NCBI GenBank assembly: GCA_035709005.1
Contig: DASTFB010000008.1
Span: forward strand, 62,001 to 126,000
DNA: 64,000 bases
Source of the DNA: Candidatus Methylomirabilota bacterium
GTDB lineage: Bacteria; Methylomirabilota; Methylomirabilia; Rokubacteriales; CSP1-6
Reading direction: 5' to 3'
This document shows positions 59,022 through 64,000 of this stretch, one piece after another. The position numbers were made by a program, and so were the translations under genes. The notes under the pieces were generated by a model. That model was not told where the DNA came from, did not search any database, and saw nothing but the letters and a program-made list of their open reading frames with translations. The first letter of the stretch is position 1, and every line of letters starts with the position of its first letter.

Positions 59022-59558
59022 TCATCCCCGCGTGACGTCCCAGACGTCGGCGCCCAGATAGTCCCAGGGCAGCCGCCCCTCGTCCGATTCTGCCGGCTCG
59101 GCCGTGAACTGGACGTCGACGAAATAGATGATGCGGCCGACGGCGACGCCCAGGTTGCGCACCCCATGGGCCACGCCGGGCGGAATGCGGACCAGCCGGG
59201 AGCTGCCGTCGCCGAGCATGAGCCGCATGCGCGCGCCTTCGGTGGGCGATCCCTTCCGGACGTCCACCAGGACCAGCAGCAGGCGATCGGAGGGGGGCAC
59301 GTACCACACGTCGGTCTGGCGGACGTGCAGGTGGAAGGCCTTGATCACGCCCGGCTCGACTTCGCTGTAGTTGACCTGGCGGAGGGTGAAGCCGGCCGGG
59401 CTCTCGGTCCGCCCCTCGTTCAGCCGGGCCAGCTCGGTGAGGGCGCCGCCATCGTCGTGGTGGCGGGCGAGGTCCACGATCTCCACGCCCTCGATGCGGG
59501 GCGCCGCCGCGTAGGACTGGGTCTTGAACGCGCGCTTGGCGTCCGGGCTCAGCTCCAC
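59022..59558 (-). CDS. rfbC: dTDP-4-dehydrorhamnose 3,5-epimerase-like cupin
   Basis: A 178-residue RmlC-like cupin: FTLRQVNYSEVEPGVIKAFH, HVRQTDVWYVPPSDRLLLVL (the His catalytic/aromatic zone), DGSSRLVRIPPGVAHGVRNL, and the final DYLGADVWDVTRG. It differs from standard RmlC in several places (no clear first His-Asp dyad), so it may belong to the wider WxcM/RmlC-like group; the operon context supports RmlC. It lies between rfbA and rfbB. Confidence 0.82.
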   Translation of the reverse strand: MELSPDAKRAFKTQSYAAAPRIEGVEIVDLARHHDDGGALTELARLNEGRTESPAGFTLRQVNYSEVEPGVIKAFHLHVRQTDVWYVPPSDRLLLVLVDVRKGSPTEGARMRLMLGDGSSRLVRIPPGVAHGVRNLGVAVGRIIYFVDVQFTAEPAESDEGRLPWDYLGADVWDVTRG

Positions 59559-59593
59559 CGCGCAATCCTAGCACGCCCGAGGAACAATTCGCG

Positions 59594-60466
59594 TCAGCGC
59601 GCGCCTTCGATCAGGCGCAGCAGGTACTGGCCGTAGGAATTGCCGCGCATGGGCTCGGCGATGCGCCGGAGGTCCTCGGCGGTGATGTGGCCCATGGCGT
59701 AGGCGATCTCCTCGACGCAGGCGACCATGAGGCCCTGCCGCTCCTCCAGGGTCTGGATGAAGCTCGAGGCCTGCAGCAGCGCCTCGTGGGTGCCGGTGTC
59801 GAGCCAGGCGATCCCCCGCCCCAGCTTGTCCACGTGCAGGCGGCCGGCCCGCAGGTAGGCGAGATTGACGTCGGTGATCTCCAGCTCGCCGCGCGCCGAC
59901 GGCTTGAGCCCGGCCGCGATCTCGACGACGTCGTTGTCGTAGAAGTAGAGCCCGGTGACCGCCCAGTTGGAGCGGGGCCGCTGCGGCTTCTCCTCGAGAT
60001 CCACAGGACGATCCGCCGCGTCGAACTCCACGACGCCGTAGCGCTCGGGGTCGCGCACCCAGTAGGCGAAGATCGTGGCCCCTCGCGGCCGGCCCGCCGC
60101 CCGCCGCAGGTAGTCCGGAAAGCCGTGGCCGTAGAAGATGTTGTCCCCGAGGGCCAGCGCCACCGCCGCGTCGGCGATGAACTCGCGCCCGATCAGGAAT
60201 GCCTGGGCCAGGCCGTCGGGGCTCGGCTGCGCCGCGTACTGGATGCTCAGGCCCAGGTGCCGGCCGTCGCCGAGCAGGCGCCGGAAGGCCTCCTGATCTT
60301 GCGGCGTCGTGATGACGAGGATCTCCCGGATGCCGGCCAGCATCAAACTGGAGAGCGGGTAGTAGATCATCGGCTTGTTGTAGACGGGCACGAGCTGCTT
60401 GGACATCGCGAGCGTGAGGGGGTAGAGGCGGGTCCCGGAGCCGCCGGCGAGGATGATGCCCTTCAC
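59594..60466 (-). CDS. rfbA: Glucose-1-phosphate thymidylyltransferase
   Basis: A 290-residue nucleotidyltransferase: [93 protein letters not shown] and [20 protein letters not shown]. It makes dTDP-glucose from glucose-1-phosphate and dTTP, the first committed step. GTG start; TATAGT (minus strand, 60481-60476) lies 9 bases upstream. No rfbD (reductase) is in the window. Confidence 0.95.
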   Translation of the reverse strand: MKGIILAGGSGTRLYPLTLAMSKQLVPVYNKPMIYYPLSSLMLAGIREILVITTPQDQEAFRRLLGDGRHLGLSIQYAAQPSPDGLAQAFLIGREFIADAAVALALGDNIFYGHGFPDYLRRAAGRPRGATIFAYWVRDPERYGVVEFDAADRPVDLEEKPQRPRSNWAVTGLYFYDNDVVEIAAGLKPSARGELEITDVNLAYLRAGRLHVDKLGRGIAWLDTGTHEALLQASSFIQTLEERQGLMVACVEEIAYAMGHITAEDLRRIAEPMRGNSYGQYLLRLIEGAR

Positions 60467-60530
60467 GACGCCTCGACTATAGCAGGCCCGCCCGTGTAGA
60501 CCCCGACCGGAAATGGGGTACTATTCAGGC
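60467..60530. promoter_or_regulatory. Divergent promoter region between rfbA and the MoeB-like gene
   Basis: A 64-bp spacer. Leftward: TATAGT on the minus strand at 60481-60476, 9 bases from the rfbA GTG. Rightward: TACTAT at 60519-60524, 6 bases from the ATG at 60531, with a weak TAGACC 16 bp further upstream. Both are close enough to the start codons to imply short or absent leaders. Confidence 0.45.
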
Positions 60531-61751
60531 ATGAAGACGTTGAAGGAGATGATCGCCGAGGCCCGTCAGGTGGTCCCCGAGGAGGGGCCCGACCAGCTCC
60601 AGCGCCGGCTCAAGTCCGGCGAGCCCCTGGCGGTCATCGACGTGCGCGATCCCGACGAGTACCGCGACGGCCACATCGAGGGCGCGACCAACATCAGCCG
60701 CGGGTTCCTGGAGTTCCGGGTCCCCGGCACCGTCCCCGATCCGACCACCCCCGTCGTCCTCTACTGCCAGACCGGGCTGCGCTCCGTGCTGGCCGGCAAG
60801 GCGCTCAAGGAGCTCGGCTACCAGCACGTGATCAACCTGCAGGGCGGCTACCAGAAGTGGGCGCAGTCGGGCCTGGCCACGGTGCGGGAGGTGCCGCTCA
60901 ACCCCGACCAGATCCAGCGCTACAGCCGGCACTTCCTCCTCAACCAGATCGGCGAGAAGGGTCAGCACCGCCTGCTGCGCTCCAGGGTGCTCCTCATCGG
61001 CGCCGGCGGGCTGGGCTCGCCCACCGCGCTCTACCTGGCCGCGGCCGGTGTGGGTACGCTCGGCGTCATGGACGGCGACGTGGTCGACATCACGAATCTA
61101 CAGAGGCAGATCCTGCACACCACCGCCGACATCGGCAAGCCCAAGGTCGAGTCGGCCACGCGCACGCTGCAGGCGCTGAACCCCGACGTCAAGGTGATCG
61201 CCCTGCCGACCCGGATCACGGTCGACAACGTGATGGACATCATCAAGGACTACGACCTGATCGTGGACGGCTCGGACAACTTCGAGACCCGGTACCTCGT
61301 CAACGACGCCTGCTATCTGGGCGGCAAGACGAACGTGCACGGCTCGATCTTCCAGTTCGAGGGCATGGCCACCGTCTTCGCCCCCAACCAGGGGCCGTGC
61401 TACCGGTGCCTGTACCCCACGCCGCCGCCCCCCGGCCTGGTGCCCTCCTGAAGCGAGGCTGGGGTCCTGGGCGTGCTCCCAGGCGTGATCGGAACGATCC
61501 AGGCGACGGAGGCGGTCAAGGTCCTGCTCGGCATCGGCGAGACGCTGATCGGGCGCCTGCTCACCTACGACGCCCTCGGCATGCGTTTCCGCGAGGTGAA
61601 GCTGCGGCGCGATCCGAACTGCCCGCTCTGCGGCAGCTCGCCGACGATCAAGGACCTGTCGATCCACATGAGCGGCGGGGCCACGTGCGAGGTCTCGCCG
61701 AACGGCCACGCCGAGCCCGCCGGCACCCCCGCCGCCCGCCCGGGCGGTTGA
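60531..61751 (+). CDS. moeB: Rhodanese-MoeB/ThiF sulfurtransferase-adenylyltransferase, candidate selenoprotein with in-frame TGA
   Basis: 406 residues if codon 307 (TGA, 61449-61451) is read through. Residues 1-120 are a rhodanese domain with active Cys79 in VVLYCQTGLRS. From about 150 an E1-like domain follows: RVLLIGAGGLGSPTALYLA, DGDVVDITNLQRQ, VDGSDNFETRYLVND, a CYRC zinc pair at 290-293, CPLCG near the end. Homologues read VPSCAEAGVLGV or NCADGGVLG; here VPS-TGA-SEAGVLGV, so the stop replaces the crossover-loop cysteine that is catalytic in Uba4/MOCS3. The frame after TGA is open and conserved, and a hairpin follows. A nonsense mutation or base error cannot be excluded. Confidence 0.82.
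61452..61483 (+). promoter_or_regulatory. Putative bacterial SECIS hairpin
   Basis: CCTGGG (61466-61471) and CCCAGG (61478-61483) pair perfectly around the hexaloop CGTGCT. The stem begins 14 bases and the loop 20 bases after the TGA. A G within the first two loop bases, a GU pair in the loop and this distance all match the usual bacterial SECIS description. The bases also encode the conserved VLGVLPG stretch, so the hairpin might be incidental. Confidence 0.55.
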
Positions 61752-61839
61752 TCGTCACCTGTACACGCTGCGGCTGAGCGAGGATCGCCTGGGGCCGGGC
61801 CAGGGGCTGCGGCTCGCCGCCGCCAATCGCATCCTCTGG

Positions 61840-62409
61840 GTGGCCGACGGCGCGATCCGCGTGGCACCGGCCGACACGACGCTCGAGCGCGGTCAAGCCT
61901 GGCACGGCGCCACGGCCTGCTCATTCACGAGCCCCGCCGGCGCCCACGTCCTCCGCTGGGAGCTGCTCACGCCGGCGACGCGCGGGCCGCTCGCCGAGAC
62001 GATCGGGGGCGCCAGCAGCGCGTTGAAGCTCGAGCATCCGATCGCGCTCGATCCGTCCGCGCCGTACCTGATCCGCTGCGACCGCGTGGACTTCGCGCCC
62101 GGCGGCGAGGCGCGCCCGCACGGGCACCGCGGCGGCGGCATCCGCCGTTTGCTGGCCGGCGAGCTGGAGGTGAGGATCGGCGGGGCCCCGGGGCGCGCCA
62201 TGAAGCCGGGCGACGCGTGGTTCGAGAGCGGCGTGGAGCCCGTCCATGCCCTGGCGTCGCCGCGGGAGCCCACGAGCTTCGTGCGCGTGTCGGTCCTGCC
62301 CCGGGCGCTGCGCGGGCAATCGTCGATCGTCTACGTCGATCCCGCCGACGCCGCGGTCAAGCCCCGGCAGTACACCGTCTACGTGGACGAGCCCATCGAG
62401 ATCGCATGA
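61840..62409 (+). CDS. Cupin-like protein, unknown substrate
   Basis: At least 189 residues. The cupin barrel is seen in RCDRVDFAPGGEARPHGHRG (metal His pair), GGIRRLLAGELEVRIGGAPG (Glu near), MKPGDAWFESGVEPVHALAS (last His). Protein-like sequence continues upstream of the GTG at 61840 (YTLRLSEDRLGPGQGLRLAA) to a CTG at 61759, but no canonical start exists there, so the N-terminus is uncertain. Its stop overlaps the next ATG (ATGA). Domain by pattern; function unknown. Confidence 0.75.
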   Translation: MADGAIRVAPADTTLERGQAWHGATACSFTSPAGAHVLRWELLTPATRGPLAETIGGASSALKLEHPIALDPSAPYLIRCDRVDFAPGGEARPHGHRGGGIRRLLAGELEVRIGGAPGRAMKPGDAWFESGVEPVHALASPREPTSFVRVSVLPRALRGQSSIVYVDPADAAVKPRQYTVYVDEPIEIA

Positions 62410-62906
62410 CGCGCAGTCGGGGTCCGGCGCTGCCCGCCGAGCTGCTCGAGCGCCTGTCCCAGCGGGACCTCCGGGCCCGGCTGGGTCGTGCGCTGCCCTT
62501 CGTCACTGTCGATGCCGAAGGCCGGCCCCACCCGATGCTGCTGTCCTACCTGGAGGTGCGCGCCTACGATCCGGGCACGCTGGGGCTGGTGATTCTGGCC
62601 AGGAGCCGTAGCGCCCGCAACCTGAGCGAGCGCCAGGTGGGCACGCTGCTGGTGATCGAGGCCGACACGGTGAGCTACGTGAAGACGCGGGCCATCGATG
62701 GCCCGCTGCCGGTGTCCGGCGGCGAGACGTTCGGGCTCGGCTACTTCCTGCTTGCGGTGGAGGACGTCCTGGAGGACGCCGCGGCCGAGTGGGAAGGCGG
62801 CATGACGATCACGAGCGGCATCCAGTACCGTCCGGTGCCCTCGCTCGACGAGCCGTGGGCGCGCGTCACGCTGGCCGCTCTGGCGGCCCCCCGCGCTACC
62901 GTCTAG
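62406..62906 (+). CDS. Pyridoxamine-5'-phosphate-oxidase-like flavoprotein
   Basis: A 166-residue split-barrel FMN-binding-like protein. The core reads ALPFVTVDAEGRPHPMLLSY and LGLVILARSRSARNLSERQV then GTLLVIEADTVSYVKTRAID. The pattern VTVDAEGRPHP is typical of the PNPOx-like fold; cofactor (FMN, F420 or heme) is undetermined. Overlaps the cupin stop. Its TAG stop and the TAG stop of the convergent protease gene share one CTAG. Confidence 0.78.
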   Translation: MTRSRGPALPAELLERLSQRDLRARLGRALPFVTVDAEGRPHPMLLSYLEVRAYDPGTLGLVILARSRSARNLSERQVGTLLVIEADTVSYVKTRAIDGPLPVSGGETFGLGYFLLAVEDVLEDAAAEWEGGMTITSGIQYRPVPSLDEPWARVTLAALAAPRATV

Positions 62907-64000
62907 TTGCGGGGCGGCTCCGAGTCCGAGGCCTCTTCGCGCTCGTCCAGGTCGCGATAGCGGCCCACCGTCACTTCCACGTCGGCCTTCCGGCCGTCAC
63001 GCCAGACCGTGACACGGATCTTCTTGCCCACCGGCGCCGACGCGACCAGGCGCTGGAGGTCCCGGGGCCCGTCCAGGACGGTGCCGTCCAGGGCGAGGAT
63101 GACGTCGTTGGCCCGGACCCCGCCGCGGTCCGCCGGCTCGCCCGGCATCACGGAGCGGATCAACACGCCCCGGGCCTCGCGCAGCTTGAGGCGGTCCAGG
63201 TCGTCCTCTTCCACCGCTGTGATGGCGACTCCCAGCCACCCCCACTCGATCCGGCCCTTGGCCACGAGCTGGGGGAGCAGCATCTGCACCAGGTTGGCCG
63301 GGATGGCGAAGCCGATCGAGCCGTTGCGCGCGGCCATGCTGTTGACGCCGACGACCTCGCCGGCCATGTTGATCAGCGGGCCGCCGGAGTTGCCGGGATT
63401 GATGGCGGCGTCCGTCTGGATGAAGTCGAAGCCCGGAGCGGCCACGGTGAGGGGTGAGCCCTTGCGGCTGACGATGCCGAAGGACACGCTGTGCTCGAGA
63501 CCGAAGGGATGGCCCAGCGCCAGCACGAACTCGCCGACCCGCAGCCGGTTCGAGTTGCCGAAGCTCAGCGTGGGCAGATCTCCCACGCCCTCGATGCGGA
63601 GCACGGCGAGATCGACCCGGTTGTCACGCCCGATCACCTTCGCCGGGAAGCGCCGGCCGTCGTAGAGCCGCACCTGGGCCGACGTCACGCCGTCGACCAC
63701 GTGGGCATTGGTGACGATCACGCCGTCCGGCTCGACGATGAAGCCGGAGCCCTGGCTGCGCCGCGGCTCGTCGAGATCGCGCTCCTCCTTCGGGCCGTCG
63801 CGCCGGACGCGCACGTGCACGAGCGCCGGCTTCAAGCGATCAGCCAGCCCGGCCAGCAGGTCGTTGAAACGCGCGAGCTCCGGCGCGACCGGGGCCGGCG
63901 AGGCGCTGTCGGCGCCGAGCGAGCCCGCGCAACCGGCGATGAGCGTGGCAGCGAGCAGCGTGACGAGCGGCGTGCGTAGCGACGAGCCTCGTATGCGTTG
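62903..64000 (-). CDS. DegP/HtrA-type serine protease, lipoprotein (5' end outside window)
   Basis: 366 codons are readable and no start codon appears before the right edge, so the gene is cut. The N-terminal part shows a lipoprotein signal (LVTLLAATLIAGC). The catalytic triad is intact: His in VIVTNAHVVDGV, Asp in DNRVDLAVLRIEG, Ser in INPGNSGGPLINM. A PDZ domain follows (GVLIRSVMPGEPADRGGVRA, NDVILALDG). Quality control of envelope proteins is expected. A TTG at 63835 would be an internal, wrong start. Confidence 0.9.
   Translation of the reverse strand, partial: QRIRGSSLRTPLVTLLAATLIAGCAGSLGADSASPAPVAPELARFNDLLAGLADRLKPALVHVRVRRDGPKEERDLDEPRRSQGSGFIVEPDGVIVTNAHVVDGVTSAQVRLYDGRRFPAKVIGRDNRVDLAVLRIEGVGDLPTLSFGNSNRLRVGEFVLALGHPFGLEHSVSFGIVSRKGSPLTVAAPGFDFIQTDAAINPGNSGGPLINMAGEVVGVNSMAARNGSIGFAIPANLVQMLLPQLVAKGRIEWGWLGVAITAVEEDDLDRLKLREARGVLIRSVMPGEPADRGGVRANDVILALDGTVLDGPRDLQRLVASAPVGKKIRVTVWRDGRKADVEVTVGRYRDLDEREEASDSEPPRN

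Noticed and set aside
61449-61475. Frameshift splitting the MoeB-like gene
   Set aside because: The coding frames before and after the break are the same; only one TGA codon intervenes, so no frameshift is needed.
1-64000. Long open frames on the opposite strand of most genes
   Set aside because: High GC content keeps shadow frames open; they lack family motifs, ribosome sites and plausible composition.

Overview
The window is a dense, GC-rich (by eye around 70%) bacterial chromosome segment with no rRNA, tRNA, CRISPR array, insertion sequence or phage gene that I could recognise. Two cut genes lie at the edges: hflK at the left and a DegP-type lipoprotein protease at the right. The gene mix (several acyl-CoA dehydrogenases, CaiB/BaiF CoA-transferases, two luciferase-like flavin/F420-type oxidoreductases, LemA/TPM proteins, dTDP-rhamnose genes, abundant ATGA/GTGA/TGATG start-stop overlaps) fits an uncultivated soil or subsurface lineage such as Candidatus Rokubacteria (Methylomirabilota). 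That placement is inference from gene content, not a phylogeny.

Layout. 1-9 kb: hflK, a small secreted or anchored protein, dps, HMG-CoA lyase, a citrate synthase divergent from a small HTH protein, an LLM oxidoreductase/SGNH hydrolase pair, TerC, a GNAT acetyltransferase and a CPA2 antiporter. 9-16.6 kb: amidohydrolase and tRNA-dihydrouridine synthase, a D-threonine-aldolase-like enzyme, an alanine-glyoxylate-type aminotransferase, and a LemA-TPM-TPM operon divergent from a double-hotdog dehydratase. 16.9-22.1 kb: a tightly coupled acyl-CoA degradation operon (two acyl-CoA dehydrogenases, CoA-transferase, enoyl-CoA hydratase) ending in an HExxH-DinB fusion.

22.8-28.9 kb is the accessory-looking core. 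A small protein, a deacetylase-type metallohydrolase, a 1008-residue subtilisin-family protease without a signal peptide, an ATP-grasp ligase and two microproteins lie in one direction. They have two near-identical promoters (TTGACA, 17 bp, TAGAGT). The first and last small proteins share one paralogous 40-residue module. I recognise no described system with this composition. It faces a 1350-residue chimera of a sigma-54 activator and an AAA/TPR signalling ATPase.

33-44 kb: LLM oxidoreductase, HAD hydrolase, small lipoprotein, membrane channel-like protein, a duplicated palindromic repeat, a C39-like peptidase, a hairpin-rich noncoding stretch, an operon of MaoC, CitE-like lyase, alcohol dehydrogenase and class III aminotransferase divergent from L-2-hydroxyglutarate oxidase, an orphan DGQHR (DndB-like) protein and msrB. 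44-58 kb: a long minus-strand block (CoA-transferase, hydrolases, greA, PpiD-like foldase, trmI, MFS exporter), a decayed phosphonate-transporter relic, glutaryl-CoA dehydrogenase, a queuosine-precursor-type transporter, a lipoprotein with 42-bp tandem repeats, an HD hydrolase and a catalytically dead HtrA-like protein. 58-64 kb: three of the four dTDP-L-rhamnose genes, then a rhodanese-MoeB/ThiF protein whose reading frame is interrupted by one in-frame TGA exactly where E1-like homologues carry the catalytic crossover-loop cysteine, followed by a hairpin at bacterial-SECIS distance. It is a strong selenoprotein candidate and the most interesting single observation in the window. Cupin, FMN-binding and DegP-like genes close it.

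A recurring regulatory theme is sigma-70-like -10 boxes 6 to 10 bases upstream of start codons that lack a Shine-Dalgarno sequence, twice with a perfect TTGACA at 17-bp spacing. This suggests leaderless mRNAs are common here.
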